Made by a program: the position numbers and the translations under genes. The notes under the pieces are model-generated. The model saw nothing but the letters and a program-made list of their open reading frames with translations. It was not told where the DNA came from and did no database searches. Shown here in pieces: positions 52,270 to 61,615 of a stretch of DNA of 64,000 nt (the first letter of the stretch is position 1; each line of letters begins with the position of its first letter). Origin of the DNA: Bacillus tequilensis KCTC 13622. Lineage in GTDB: Bacteria; Bacillota; Bacilli; Bacillales; Bacillaceae. Location of the stretch: assembly GCF_000507145.1 (NCBI RefSeq), contig NZ_AYTO01000039.1, forward strand, positions 62,001 through 126,000, read 5' to 3'.

Positions 52270-53532
52270 TTAATGTAGTTTACCCGCCCCCGCTTGAGCT
52301 ATAACATTCGATTTCACATTCGCGGAAGCATCGATTGTTCCGTGCAGAGACGGCGTCCAGCCGACAGAAGAACTCAGTCCGTTTGCAGCCGATGCGTTGA
52401 TCTCCGCGCCGTTCAGCAATGTGCCGGAATCATATAAAGCCGTTCCCCCGCTGAACACGCTGATCGTTTTAGCAGCTGACAGTCCCGGCACGTCAATGAC
52501 ATTGTTTTGGGCATAGATTTTAGAGGACTTTCCGATTCCCCACGCATAGCTGAAGGCATAGTCTGAGGAGCTTGTGCTGCCTTCATAATAGTTATTGTAT
52601 ACGTGCACCTGTCCGAAGCGGACTCTCGGTGCGCGCTGGACGATATTTTTGTAGCGGTTATGGTGAAGCGTGATTTTTAATTTGCCGTCATCGGATGTTT
52701 TGCTGTCGCTTGATCCGAAAATGGAGCTTTTATCATGATCGTGATAATAGTTGTAAGACATCGTGATATAGTTCGCGCCGTTAGAAGCATCTGTTTGCCC
52801 GTCATGGTGCTGATATTTTCTGCCGAAATACTTTGGTGATGTGCTGTCCGGACGGGAGCCGTCATTAAATGTACAATGGTCAATCCATATGTGCGTGCCG
52901 CCGTTTATCGTGATATTGTCGTATTGCGAGTTCCAGTTTCCTGAGCTGCCGTCAGTCGGGTCCCACTGCGGAAAATAATCATAGGCGTCCTGGAATTCAA
53001 GATTGCGGATAATGACGTTATCACTCTTGATCTGGAAGTTTCCGCCCGCGATTTTGGCATTTGTCCCCGAACCGACAATCGTCGTATTCGCAGGAATATC
53101 GAGCACCACACGTGCTTTTTGGTTTTTCTGAGAACGCTCTCTCGCCTCTTCTTGTGCTCCCGAAGGCTCTTTTTTGCCCCATGTGCCAGGATCATAGGCT
53201 TTCAAATATTTGTCCAACTCGTACTCTGGATCTTTATAGTCATTTAGGCCGAGCGGCTTCAGATCGTCATCCACGTTCATGTCAATTGTTCCCTTGATAT
53301 AAATGATTTTTGGCGTTGTGTTGGTGTTCTTTCCTAATGCCGAGACAAGCTGGTTTCTGTTGCTGACGGTATACACGTTCGAGGACGATGCTTTAGATCC
53401 GCCTGTCGTGCCGGTTGAATACGCGCCCCAGCCATCATTTGACCCTAATGCCTGATGGCCTAAATCAGTTGCATCCGCCCCAGCCGGAGTCAACCCTAAA
53501 AACAGCGCCGTGGCTAACATCACTTTTTTCAT
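52270..53532 (-). CDS. pel: Secreted pectate lyase Pel (polysaccharide lyase family 1)
   Basis: 420 residues with a short signal peptide (MKKVMLATALFLGLTPAGADA). The parallel beta-helix is indicated by ladders such as NFQIKSDNVIIRNLEFQDAY. HIWIDHCTFND (about 213-223) and VQRAPRVRFGQVHVYNNYY (about 299-317) are PL1 signatures, the latter with the catalytic Arg; DHDKSSIFGSSDS is near the calcium site. Cleaves polygalacturonate by beta-elimination outside the cell. Length equals the known B. subtilis enzyme. Confidence 0.96.
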   Translation of the reverse strand: MKKVMLATALFLGLTPAGADATDLGHQALGSNDGWGAYSTGTTGGSKASSSNVYTVSNRNQLVSALGKNTNTTPKIIYIKGTIDMNVDDDLKPLGLNDYKDPEYELDKYLKAYDPGTWGKKEPSGAQEEARERSQKNQKARVVLDIPANTTIVGSGTNAKIAGGNFQIKSDNVIIRNLEFQDAYDYFPQWDPTDGSSGNWNSQYDNITINGGTHIWIDHCTFNDGSRPDSTSPKYFGRKYQHHDGQTDASNGANYITMSYNYYHDHDKSSIFGSSDSKTSDDGKLKITLHHNRYKNIVQRAPRVRFGQVHVYNNYYEGSTSSSDYAFSYAWGIGKSSKIYAQNNVIDVPGLSAAKTISVFSGGTALYDSGTLLNGAEINASAANGLSSSVGWTPSLHGTIDASANVKSNVIAQAGAGKLH

Positions 53533-53682
53533 TCACTATGAACCCCCATTTTCTATTTCGAGAGATTTTATTCCAATTTCTCACGAAAATATAATAGCAA
53601 ATTGAGGGACAGCCTGAACCGAAAATGTACCGCTATCTTATTGCGGCATTGTGCAAAACATCCGCCGCAAAGACCGCAAAAA

Positions 53683-53714
53683 AACCCAAAAGGCCGGAGT
53701 TTGCCTTTTGGGTT
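53683..53714 (-). terminator. Terminator of yflT
   Basis: Minus-strand AACCCAAAAGG-caaactccgg-CCTTTTGGGTT followed by TTTTT; starts just past the yflT stop. Confidence 0.9.
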
Positions 53715-53724
53715 AGTCCCTGCA

Positions 53725-54072
53725 TTATGCCCAGGATTTCACTTTTTCATTATCCGTCACAAAGAGAAGCACTTTCCCTTCATCTAAACGTTTCTCAAAT
53801 TGAGCGGCTTCATCTTCAGAAAAACCGATTTCATGAATTTTATTTCGAAGCTCGTCGCCTTTTTTATTAAACATATTTCCTACCGCGTGCTTGAGACCTG
53901 TTTCTTTGGCTCCGATCGTGTTGGCGTTTGTGTTGTCTGCCAGCCGTTCCGTTCTGTCATCGTCGTGAGATAAGACGTATACATCCTCTTTCGCAACACC
54001 CATTTGCTGTAATTCTTCTGCATCCTTCATGAGCTGTTCATCGTTTGTATACTCTTTTACAACTGGTTTCAT
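53725..54072 (-). CDS. yflT: General stress protein YflT (GSP17M family)
   Basis: 115 residues, acidic and without Cys or membrane segments. MKPVVKEYTNDEQLMKDAEE and GVAKEDVYVLSHDDDRTERL (about 30-49) start the YflT/GSP17M domain; GDELRNKIHEIGFSEDEAAQ fits the second half. Function unknown; heat- and general-stress-induced. A near-perfect sigma-B promoter lies 38-62 bases upstream, and AGGAGG precedes the ATG. Confidence 0.92.
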   Translation of the reverse strand: MKPVVKEYTNDEQLMKDAEELQQMGVAKEDVYVLSHDDDRTERLADNTNANTIGAKETGLKHAVGNMFNKKGDELRNKIHEIGFSEDEAAQFEKRLDEGKVLLFVTDNEKVKSWA

Positions 54073-54109
54073 TCCGATATTCCTCCTTCATGTTTTCTAT
54101 ATTTGTTTT

Positions 54110-54134
54110 ATACCCGATCGCATATTGATAAAAC
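54110..54134 (-). promoter_or_regulatory. Sigma-B promoter of yflT
   Basis: Minus-strand GTTTTA-N13-GGGTAT; the -10 box is exact and the -35 differs by one base from GTTTAA. Confidence 0.9.
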
Positions 54135-54314
54135 AGATTTCAGAACATTGAAGAGGAAAACAGGAAGAATGGTAGTAGCCATTTATTTTACGCTCATGGT
54201 AAAGTAATAGGAAAGCAAATATTTTCAGAAAAGTCAAAACAGTAGAGAAACTGCTGCCCGGAGCAAACGATCATGAATGGCTGTCTTTATCTGTACGAGC
54301 AGGAGGTATGTCTA

Positions 54315-54683
54315 ATGCAATACTTTTCACCAGAACAGCAATACAATGCGTGGGTTGTAAGTGATTTAGTCAAACAGATTTTCCATCAGCGATCCGGCGG
54401 TTCACCCGGAATTCACGAGCTTGCAGTCTTTGCCGAGGAACATTTTCAAATTGATATCGACTTTGTTTTCTCCATTATCATGAATATCGGTGATATTGAA
54501 TTCGCACTCGCAGAAGAAATAGAAAAGAAATTGTCCGGCTATCTCGGCGCTCTCCTCCCATATGTCAACGCTGATATGCTTAAAACCTCTAAAGCCAACG
54601 CCAATGCGTTTTTGTCCCAGAGACACGGCAATGCAGTATACCATTTATTTGTGCCTGATGAAGCTTTTATGAAAAAGCAGTGA
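54315..54683 (+). CDS. yfmB: YfmB, small conserved protein
   Basis: 122 residues, mildly acidic, predicted helical N-terminus ([19 protein letters not shown]) with a C-terminal mixed part; no recognised domain. AGGAGG precedes the ATG at 54315, which is preferred over an in-frame ATG at 54273 without such a site. Size and position agree with YfmB. It ends 108 bases ahead of the iron-transport operon and has no visible terminator of its own. Confidence 0.8.
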   Translation: MQYFSPEQQYNAWVVSDLVKQIFHQRSGGSPGIHELAVFAEEHFQIDIDFVFSIIMNIGDIEFALAEEIEKKLSGYLGALLPYVNADMLKTSKANANAFLSQRHGNAVYHLFVPDEAFMKKQ

Positions 54684-54711
54684 AATTGCAGCTTTCTTTA
54701 CTAAAAAAATA

Positions 54712-54739
54712 TTGACACGATAAGCCATGCTATTATAGT
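54712..54739 (+). promoter_or_regulatory. Promoter of the yfmCDEF iron transport operon
   Basis: TTGACA (54712-54717) with a 16-base spacer to TATAGT (54734-54739), just ahead of the Fur box. Confidence 0.75.
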
Positions 54740-54748
54740 GTTTACATG

Positions 54749-54766
54749 TGATAATGATTCTCATTA
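54749..54766 (+). promoter_or_regulatory. Fur box of yfmCDEF
   Basis: TGATAATGATTCTCATTA, an almost perfect 7-1-7 type Fur site (TGATAAT-N-ATTATCA related), at the expected transcript start. Iron-replete Fur would repress the operon. Confidence 0.93.
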
Positions 54767-54791
54767 CTAAATCTAAAAAAGGAAGAATGAC

Positions 54792-55739
54792 ATGCGCACC
54801 TATTCTAACAAGTTGATTGCCATCATAAGTGTTTTATTGATTGCCTGCTTCATTGTATCCGGCTGTTCATCCAGCAAAAATAACAGCGGAAGCGGCGAAA
54901 GCAAGTCTAAGGATTCAAGAGTGATCCAGCATGAAGAAGGAAAAACGCCAGTGAGCGGCACACCTAAACGGGTGGTTGTCCTTGAGCTTTCATTCTTGGA
55001 TGCTGTTCATAACCTTGGCATTACGCCAGTGGGCATCGCCGATGACAACAAAAAAGATATGATTAAAAAGCTTGTCGGCAGTTCCATTGATTATACATCT
55101 GTCGGTACACGCAGCGAACCGAATCTTGAGGTGATCAGCTCCTTGAAGCCTGATTTAATCATCGCTGATTCTGAACGCCATAAAAACATTTATAAACAGC
55201 TGAAACAAATCGCCCCGACGATTGAATTAAAAAGCCGGGAAGCGACATATGACGAAACGATCGACAGCTTTACAACCATTGCTAAAGCATTAAATAAAGA
55301 AGATGAAGGAAAAGAAAAGCTTGCCGAGCACAACAAAGTCATCAACGGCCTAAAAGCGGAGCTTCCGAAAGATGAAAACCGCAGCATTGTTCTCGGGGTT
55401 GCAAGAGCTGATTCGTTCCAGCTTCACACGTCATCATCCTATGACGGAGAAATCTTTAACATGCTCGGTTTTACACACGCTGTGAAGTCTGATAAGGCCT
55501 ATCAAGAAGTCAGCCTCGAGCAATTGAGCAAAATCGATCCTGATATCTTGTTCATCTCAGCCAACGAAGGCAAGACCATTGTAGACGAGTGGAAAACGAA
55601 CCCGCTTTGGAAAAATCTAAAAGCGGTGAAAAACGGACAAGTCTATGATGCGGACCGTGACACTTGGACAAGATTCAGAGGCATCAAGTCTAGTGAAACA
55701 AGCGCCAAAGACGTGCTGAAAAAAGTGTATAATAAGTAG
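54792..55739 (+). CDS. yfmC: Ferric-citrate-type ABC transporter, substrate-binding lipoprotein
   Basis: 315 residues. Lipobox FIVSGC (Cys at about 25), then a class III binding-protein fold: PKRVVVLELSFLDAVHNLGI (about 57-76) starts the first lobe, a long helix joins the lobes, and a basic residue-rich C-terminal lobe follows. Binds Fe3+-dicitrate at the outer membrane face and delivers it to YfmD/E; also named FecC in some databases. GGAAGAATGAC precedes the ATG. First gene of the operon behind promoter and Fur box. Confidence 0.94.
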   Translation: MRTYSNKLIAIISVLLIACFIVSGCSSSKNNSGSGESKSKDSRVIQHEEGKTPVSGTPKRVVVLELSFLDAVHNLGITPVGIADDNKKDMIKKLVGSSIDYTSVGTRSEPNLEVISSLKPDLIIADSERHKNIYKQLKQIAPTIELKSREATYDETIDSFTTIAKALNKEDEGKEKLAEHNKVINGLKAELPKDENRSIVLGVARADSFQLHTSSSYDGEIFNMLGFTHAVKSDKAYQEVSLEQLSKIDPDILFISANEGKTIVDEWKTNPLWKNLKAVKNGQVYDADRDTWTRFRGIKSSETSAKDVLKKVYNK

Positions 55740-55812
55740 GACAAATGAGAAGCGAGGGGGGAATCCTTGCTTCTTCGTTTTTGCAACCAGACGCAGTAAG
55801 GAAGTGAGACTG

Positions 55813-56814
55813 TTGTATCATTCAGCCAAACGGCGCTTTTCATCAAGACTGATGATGTTCATCATCGCATTGATCATTTTTATATTCGGGCTTGGGCTGA
55901 ATCTTTCAGTGGGAGCCTCAGACATCGGCATCATAGATTCATTGAAATATCTTTTTGTATGGGACGGTTCAAAGGAACAGCTCATCATCTCTACTCTTCG
56001 CCTTCCCCGCACATTAATCGGCGTTTTCGTCGGTGCCAGCCTGGCCGTAGCAGGGTCGCTGATGCAGGCCATGACGAGAAACCCTCTCGCTTCGCCCCAA
56101 ATTTTCGGTGTGAATGCAGGCGCATCGCTTTTTGTCGTTGCTTCTCTCGTCATTTTGCCGCAATCGCCCTATTCCTCCGTTGTATTCGCGTTTGCGGGTG
56201 CGGCGGCAGGCGGCGCGATTGTGTATATGATTGCCTCATCCGGCGGAATGACGCCTGTTAAGCTTGCGCTGTCGGGAATGGCGGTGCATTTGTTCCTTTC
56301 CTCTATGACTCAGGCCATCATTATTTTAAATGAGTCGGGTGAGGATGTACTTTATTGGATGACAGGCGCGATAGACGGAAGCAACTGGCAGGATGTCATG
56401 ACCATCGCCCCGTTTTCTGTCATCGGCATCGGACTGGCTCTCGTGTTTTCCGGTTCTGTTTCTGTTCTCGGTCTCGGAGATGAAACAGCAAAAGGGCTTG
56501 GGCAAAATATGAGCGGCATCCGGATTCTGATCAGTTTTATCATCTTAATTCTTTCCGGCGCTTCCGTAGCCGTCGCGGGACCGATCGGCTTTGTCGGACT
56601 GCTCGTTCCGCATATTGTCCGCAAGCTGATCGGTGAACATTATCAATACGTCCTCCCGTTTTCGGCGCTGTTCGGTGCCATTTTGCTGGTATACGCAGAT
56701 GTTTTGGCCAGATGGATTGCATTTCCTTATGAATCACCGGTCGGCATCGTCACCGCGATTATCGGAACACCGTTCTTCTTATATTTGGCAAGGAAAGGGC
56801 GAAATCTGAAATGA
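55813..56814 (+). CDS. yfmD: Ferric-citrate-type ABC transporter, permease (FecCD family)
   Basis: 333 residues and about nine membrane helices. LRLPRTLIGVFVGASLAVAG (about 72-91) and GPIGFVGLLVPHIVRKLIG (about 256-274) are FecCD permease signatures, the latter near the ATPase contact loop. The start is most likely the TTG at 55813, eight bases after AAGGAAGTG; an in-frame GTG at 55804 lies in that site. Its last four bases overlap the start of yfmE. Also named fecD. Confidence 0.92.
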   Translation: MYHSAKRRFSSRLMMFIIALIIFIFGLGLNLSVGASDIGIIDSLKYLFVWDGSKEQLIISTLRLPRTLIGVFVGASLAVAGSLMQAMTRNPLASPQIFGVNAGASLFVVASLVILPQSPYSSVVFAFAGAAAGGAIVYMIASSGGMTPVKLALSGMAVHLFLSSMTQAIIILNESGEDVLYWMTGAIDGSNWQDVMTIAPFSVIGIGLALVFSGSVSVLGLGDETAKGLGQNMSGIRILISFIILILSGASVAVAGPIGFVGLLVPHIVRKLIGEHYQYVLPFSALFGAILLVYADVLARWIAFPYESPVGIVTAIIGTPFFLYLARKGRNLK

Positions 56815-57812
56815 AGAAAACAACCAGTAAACAAAAACGCCCCTTGCTGGCGATACTCATATTGGCCGTGATTCTGATCGTTCTGTCCGTCATCAGCATC
56901 GGCTTCGGCGCATTATACATTTCACCGGATGCGGTGGTCACGAATTTGCTTGGATTGGATCATTCCTTTGAATTCATCATCCAGCAATACCGTCTTCCCC
57001 GAATACTATTAGCGATTTTGGCCGGTGCCGGGCTTGCCGCGGCCGGAGCGATTTTACAGGGTGTGATCCGAAATCCGCTCGCTTCCCCGGACGTTGTCGG
57101 CATTTCTAAAGGATCAGGACTTGCGGCGATGGCAGTGATTTTGATCTTTCCTGAATCACCGGTGTACGTGCTTCCGTTCTCCGCATTTGCCGGAGCAGCC
57201 ATTATTGCTGTACTATTATTAATGATAGCCCGAAAAAAGAGCATTCAGCCCTCTTCACTGGCTTTATCAGGCATCGCCTTAGGCGCGGTCTGCCACGCCG
57301 GGATGCAATATATGATGGTGAAGTTTCCGGGTGACGTGAATGCAGCGCTCATTTGGCTGACAGGCAGCCTCTGGGGAAGAAACTGGGAAGAGGTCAAACT
57401 GCTTGTACCATGGCTTTTGATTCTTTTTCCGATTGTCTGCATTCTCATACCGAAGCTGGATCTGATGTCTCTTGGCGATGAACTGACGCAGGGTCTTGGT
57501 GAAAACGCAAACCGGCTGAGATTCATCCTGATTTTCACCGCGGTTGCGCTGGCGGGAAGCTGTGTAGCCGTTGTCGGCTCAATCGGTTTTATCGGCTTGC
57601 TTGCTCCGCATATCGCCAGACGGCTTACTGGAGAAAAAGCTAAATATTTACTTCCTGCATCAGCATTGATTGGTGCTATTATATTATTAATTGCAGATAC
57701 GTTAGGGCGCGGCCTCATGCCTCCGGTTGAAATACCGGCCGGAATATTGACAGCCGTGATCGGCGCGCCTTATTTCTTATATTTATTGAAATTCGAAGCG
57801 AGGAAACAGTAG
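56811..57812 (+). CDS. yfmE: Ferric-citrate-type ABC transporter, permease (FecCD family)
   Basis: 333 residues, about nine membrane helices, a paralog of yfmD. YRLPRILLAILAGAGLAAAG (about 61-80) and GSIGFIGLLAPHIARRLTG (about 259-277) are the same signatures as in its neighbour, consistent with a heterodimeric channel. A basic N-terminus (MKKTTSKQKRP) faces the cytoplasm. ATGA overlap with yfmD indicates translational coupling; yfmF begins 12 bases after its stop. Also named fecE. Confidence 0.92.
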   Translation: MKKTTSKQKRPLLAILILAVILIVLSVISIGFGALYISPDAVVTNLLGLDHSFEFIIQQYRLPRILLAILAGAGLAAAGAILQGVIRNPLASPDVVGISKGSGLAAMAVILIFPESPVYVLPFSAFAGAAIIAVLLLMIARKKSIQPSSLALSGIALGAVCHAGMQYMMVKFPGDVNAALIWLTGSLWGRNWEEVKLLVPWLLILFPIVCILIPKLDLMSLGDELTQGLGENANRLRFILIFTAVALAGSCVAVVGSIGFIGLLAPHIARRLTGEKAKYLLPASALIGAIILLIADTLGRGLMPPVEIPAGILTAVIGAPYFLYLLKFEARKQ

Positions 57813-57824
57813 GGAGAGGATACC

Positions 57825-58625
57825 ATGGGAAAACTGGCTGCAGACCAGCTCACTCTTTCATATGACAGCACAGTGATTATTGACGGAGTAGACTTACAGA
57901 TAGAAGAAGGAAAAATCACTGCGCTCATCGGCGCCAATGGCTGCGGGAAATCAACAATCCTCAAATCACTCGCCAGGCTGATGGCTCCAAAAAGCGGAAC
58001 AGTGCTATTAGAAGGAAAAGATATACACCGCCAGCCGTCAAAAGAAGTCGCAAAAAAGCTGGCCATTCTTCCTCAATCTCCTCAGGCGCCTGAAGGATTG
58101 ACGGTAGAGGAATTATGCTATTTCGGCAGACATCCTCACAAAAAGCTGTTATCCAAGCATACCCAAAAGGATCATGACATGGTGGGATGGGCGCTGGAAG
58201 CAACAGGCATGATTGAGCTGAAGGATCGGACGCTGGATGCCCTGTCAGGCGGCCAAAGACAACGAGCATGGATTTCCATGGCGCTTGCTCAAGGCACTGA
58301 TTTGCTTTTGCTTGATGAGCCGACCACGTATTTAGATATCTCACACCAAATTGAAGTGCTTGAGCTGCTGAAAAAACTGAACCGCGATCATGGCCGCACC
58401 ATTGTCATGGTGCTCCACGATTTAAACCAAGCCGCTCAATATGCTGACTATCTGATCAGTGTGCTGGACGGAAAAATATACAATGCCGGAACACCGGAAG
58501 ATGTGTTTACCCAGCCATTTTTCCGTGAAGTCTTCGGCTTGGAATGCTGCATTATGAGAAGCCCAATCGACCAAAAGCCCATGTGCCTGCCGACGGGACT
58601 GTGCCCGAAATTACGGGCGAAATGA
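57825..58625 (+). CDS. yfmF: Ferric-citrate-type ABC transporter, ATP-binding protein
   Basis: 266 residues. Walker [11 protein letters not shown] (about 37-46), signature [11 protein letters not shown] (about 140-150), Walker [13 protein letters not shown] (about 158-169) and the switch His in [11 protein letters not shown] (about 193-203). Powers iron uptake with YfmC/D/E; also named fecF. AGGGAGAGG precedes the ATG. The operon ends in the terminator at 58625-58651. In 168 yfmG, yfmH and yfmI would be expected after this gene; they are absent here. Confidence 0.94.
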   Translation: MGKLAADQLTLSYDSTVIIDGVDLQIEEGKITALIGANGCGKSTILKSLARLMAPKSGTVLLEGKDIHRQPSKEVAKKLAILPQSPQAPEGLTVEELCYFGRHPHKKLLSKHTQKDHDMVGWALEATGMIELKDRTLDALSGGQRQRAWISMALAQGTDLLLLDEPTTYLDISHQIEVLELLKKLNRDHGRTIVMVLHDLNQAAQYADYLISVLDGKIYNAGTPEDVFTQPFFREVFGLECCIMRSPIDQKPMCLPTGLCPKLRAK

Positions 58626-58651
58626 AAAGGAGAGGAACCCCCTCTCCTTTT
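58625..58651 (+). terminator. Terminator of yfmCDEF
   Basis: AAAAGGAGAGG-aaccc-CCTCTCCTTTT, directly after the yfmF stop. Confidence 0.9.
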
Positions 58652-58719
58652 TTGTATGCTTTGTATTTCTTCCCCTATCCATGTTACAGTGGTGTCAATC
58701 AAGCGATAGGAGGATGAAA

Positions 58720-59739
58720 ATGACAGCATCTCAGCAGCAAATTCAATTAGCAAGACGGCCGCAAGGCGTTCCCGTTCATGAAGACTTCCGCTTTGAAACC
58801 ATTCCGGTCCCCGAGCCGAAGCAAGGGGAAGTGCTTGTCAAAACGCTTTATGTATCGGTTGATCCTTACATGCGCGGCCGTATGCAGGATACAAAGTCAT
58901 ATGTTGAACCGTTCACCTTGGATGAAGCGCTCTCTGGCGGAGTCATCGCTGAGGTCGTGTCAGACGGCGAACATCTGAAAAAAGGCGATATCGTCATCGG
59001 AAACCTCGGCTGGCAGGAATTTTCCGCTGTGAGCGAGTCTACCTTGCGGAAAATAGATACAAGCCTCGCTCCCGCTTCAGCCTATCTCGGCATTTTGGGC
59101 ATGACCGGATTGACGGCATATTTCGGACTGCTGGATATCGGGCGCCCGAAAGAAGGAGAAACCGTGGTTGTCTCCGGAGCAGCTGGAGCCGTCGGTTCAA
59201 CGGTCGGGCAGATTGCCAAAATCAAAGGCGCGCGAGTCGTCGGCATCGCGGGATCTGATGAAAAAATCGCGTATCTGAAACAGAAGCTGCAATTTGACGA
59301 AGCCATCAACTACAAAACAGCTGATGATATCCAAAAAGCGCTTGAAGACGCTTGTCCTGACGGTATCGATGTGTATTTTGACAATGTCGGCGGGCCGATT
59401 TCAGATGCGGTCATGAACTTGCTCAATGAATTTGCCCGCATTCCGGTGTGCGGCGCGATTTCTTCCTACAATGCGGAAAGCGAAGCAGACGACATGGGCC
59501 CTCGTGTCCAATCAAAGCTGATTAAAACGAAGGCGCTCATGCAAGGGTTTATCGTAAGCGACTACTCTGATCGTTTTTCTGAGGGGGCAAAACAGCTGGC
59601 TGAATGGCTGAGAGATGGAAAGCTCCATTACGAGGAAACGATCACAGAAGGCTTCGAAAACATTCCTGACGCGTTTTTAGGCTTATTTAAAGGTGAAAAT
59701 AAAGGGAAACAGCTGATCAAAGTCACTGATCCGAGTTAA
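58720..59739 (+). CDS. yfmJ: Medium-chain NADP-dependent oxidoreductase (PTGR/curcumin reductase-like) YfmJ
   Basis: 339 residues. The zinc-independent MDR layout: N-terminal GroES-like fold with VSVDPYMRGRM (about 45-55), then the Rossmann domain with VSGAAGAVGSTVGQIAKIKG (about 151-170); GIAGSDEK after the second strand suggests NADP. YFDNVGGPISDAVM near 222-235 and NKGKQLIKV at the end are typical of leukotriene B4 dehydrogenase-like enoyl reductases. Substrate unknown. ATAGGAGG precedes the ATG at 58720. Confidence 0.9.
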   Translation: MTASQQQIQLARRPQGVPVHEDFRFETIPVPEPKQGEVLVKTLYVSVDPYMRGRMQDTKSYVEPFTLDEALSGGVIAEVVSDGEHLKKGDIVIGNLGWQEFSAVSESTLRKIDTSLAPASAYLGILGMTGLTAYFGLLDIGRPKEGETVVVSGAAGAVGSTVGQIAKIKGARVVGIAGSDEKIAYLKQKLQFDEAINYKTADDIQKALEDACPDGIDVYFDNVGGPISDAVMNLLNEFARIPVCGAISSYNAESEADDMGPRVQSKLIKTKALMQGFIVSDYSDRFSEGAKQLAEWLRDGKLHYEETITEGFENIPDAFLGLFKGENKGKQLIKVTDPS

Positions 59740-59751
59740 TATACTGATGAA

Positions 59752-59780
59752 AACAAGGAGGGCTTTTCGCCCTCCTTGTT
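59752..59780. terminator. Bidirectional terminator between yfmJ and yfmK
   Basis: AACAAGGAGGGC-ttttc-GCCCTCCTTGTT, perfect 12-base arms between convergent genes. Confidence 0.9.
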
Positions 59781-59794
59781 GTGTTTATTCGAGG

Positions 59795-60241
59795 TCAGCA
59801 GCGGAGAGTCAAAGTAAAATACCCATCGTCATCAGGTTCCGTTTCTTCCAGTTTAAAGCCAACTGCTTGAAAGCAAGCCAAACTGATTTGATTGTCTTCT
59901 TCGATGCTTGCAGTCCATTCCCGTACACGAGAAAATTCAGGTTCGTTCAGCAGTTTTTTTAATATCTGTTTTCCGTACCCTTGAAGCCGATACAGAGGAT
60001 TGACAATCAATCCAATATACGTCTGCTTCTCTCCAAACTCAATAACGGCCATGCCCGCCGTCAGCTGTCCATCATATGCCATGAGGATCGTATCGTCTTC
60101 ATCTTCACTCACTCGTTCATACCACGCCTCTAATGGCAGCATCGCATCCATTCTCCGCCTGGTATCCTCATTCTCAAACCAGTGTTTAAGGATTTCCAGC
60201 TCAGACTCCTTCATGATTTGAAATCTGTCTATTGAAGCCAT
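59795..60241 (-). CDS. yfmK: GNAT-family N-acetyltransferase YfmK
   Basis: 148 residues. The acetyl-CoA loop is visible as LIVNPLYRLQGYGKQILKKL (about 81-100), which fits the Q/RxxGxG/A motif, and SLACFQAVGFKLEETEPDDD (about 122-141) is the GNAT C-terminal pattern. Substrate unknown. Convergent with yfmJ and 69 bases downstream of yfmL, from which a terminator separates it. Confidence 0.88.
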   Translation of the reverse strand: MASIDRFQIMKESELEILKHWFENEDTRRRMDAMLPLEAWYERVSEDEDDTILMAYDGQLTAGMAVIEFGEKQTYIGLIVNPLYRLQGYGKQILKKLLNEPEFSRVREWTASIEEDNQISLACFQAVGFKLEETEPDDDGYFTLTLRC

Positions 60242-60285
60242 TTCCTCACTCCCGCGTATGGTCTTTTCTATTATTTTACAACAAA

Positions 60286-60310
60286 AAAAGAGGGCTTTCC
60301 GCCCTCCTTT
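60286..60310 (-). terminator. Terminator of yfmL
   Basis: Minus-strand GGAGGGC-ggaaa-GCCCTC followed by TTTTTTTG, next to the yfmL stop. Confidence 0.88.
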
Positions 60311-61441
60311 TTATTTTGTCTTCAGTTTTCCGCCTGTATAAACAGCTTCACTCAGCTCCACGCCAAGCTTCTTCGCCATTTTTTTCAGCTTTGATTCTTC
60401 CAGTTTCGTAACGAGGCTCAGCACGCTGCCTTCTTTTCCGGCCCGGCCTGTTCGGCCTGATCTGTGAACATAGCCATCTTCGTCAGGAATATCGGCATGA
60501 ATCACGTACGGCAGATTTTCAATATCCAAGCCGCGTGCGGCAATATCAGTTGCCAATAAGAGCGGGAATTCTCCGTCTTCGAATGCGGCAATGATTTTCG
60601 CCCGCTCCATCTTTTTCGCTTCACTGTGCAGAACACCGAGATCAACGTGGTGATATGCCAGCTTTTCCGCATATACACTCAGGTTGCCGATGTCTCTCAC
60701 AAATACGAGTGCCTGCATGTCTTGAAGTCTTGATAGCTTTTGCAGCAGCTTCACTTTATCGCGCTGCTCGCAAATCAGATATTGATGCTTCACTTTCCCA
60801 GCCTCCGTTTTGCTTCGCTGCACCTTCAACACCTCAGGCTCTTGCGCGAGTTCGCGGAGCACATCCTCTGTTTCCTTTTTGAGCGTGGCAGAAAAACATA
60901 GAAGCTGCCGGTCTCTTAATGTCGTTTTAATGATTTGTTTAATCGTTTCACGATGCTCCGGCAGAATCAGCTGATCCGCTTCATCAAGTACGATTGTTTT
61001 CACTTCATGCATTTTGAGTTTCTTTGCTTTAATCAGTTCAAACACCCTGCCCGGCGTGCCGACAATGATATGCGGGTGTTTTTTCAGTTTTTCGAGCTGC
61101 TTCTTCACATTCGCCCCGCCGATTAAGGAAGCCGCGCGCAGCTCTGATCCCGCTTTCCAATCCTGAATCACCTGAAAAATTTGCATCACCAGCTCACGCG
61201 AAGGCGCTAAAATGACTGCCTGCGGATGCTTCTGATCAGGCTTGATCCGTTCCAAAACCGGAAGCGCATACGCCAGCGTCTTCCCTGTTCCTGTCGGCGA
61301 TTCTGCAATGACATCCTTTCCGTCCATGATCAGGCGGGCTGCCTGCTCCTGTACAGGAGTTGGCTTTTGAAAGCCGGAAGCATTCCAATTCTCTTGTATA
61401 AATGATTGTGCATTATGTAAAAATGGCCAAGTTTGCATCAT
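60311..61441 (-). CDS. yfmL: DEAD-box ATP-dependent RNA helicase YfmL
   Basis: 376 residues. Q-motif region GFQKPTPVQEQAA (about 23-35), motif I ESPTGTGKT (about 48-56), Ib GTPGRV, II VLDEADQLIL (DEAD, about 149-158), III FSATLK, and motif VI HRSGRTGRAGK (about 328-338). It lacks the C-terminal extensions of other B. subtilis DEAD-box proteins. YfmL takes part in 70S ribosome maturation (50S assembly). GAGGAGAACG precedes two ATG codons; the first (61441) gives the known length. Divergent from yfmM. Confidence 0.94.
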   Translation of the reverse strand: MMQTWPFLHNAQSFIQENWNASGFQKPTPVQEQAARLIMDGKDVIAESPTGTGKTLAYALPVLERIKPDQKHPQAVILAPSRELVMQIFQVIQDWKAGSELRAASLIGGANVKKQLEKLKKHPHIIVGTPGRVFELIKAKKLKMHEVKTIVLDEADQLILPEHRETIKQIIKTTLRDRQLLCFSATLKKETEDVLRELAQEPEVLKVQRSKTEAGKVKHQYLICEQRDKVKLLQKLSRLQDMQALVFVRDIGNLSVYAEKLAYHHVDLGVLHSEAKKMERAKIIAAFEDGEFPLLLATDIAARGLDIENLPYVIHADIPDEDGYVHRSGRTGRAGKEGSVLSLVTKLEESKLKKMAKKLGVELSEAVYTGGKLKTK

Positions 61442-61615
61442 TTTCGTTCTCCTCAATTCCTGAAATCTATTCCATAGTATCTCAAAACCTCGCCCGGAAC
61501 GCAATTTTTCTTTTTCTTTCCTATACCTTTCAACATTCTGATTCCTCCTTTATAATCAAAAGGGTGAATATTACACGCCGATTGTGCGTGTTTGATAAAC
61601 GATAGAGGTGTAAAT

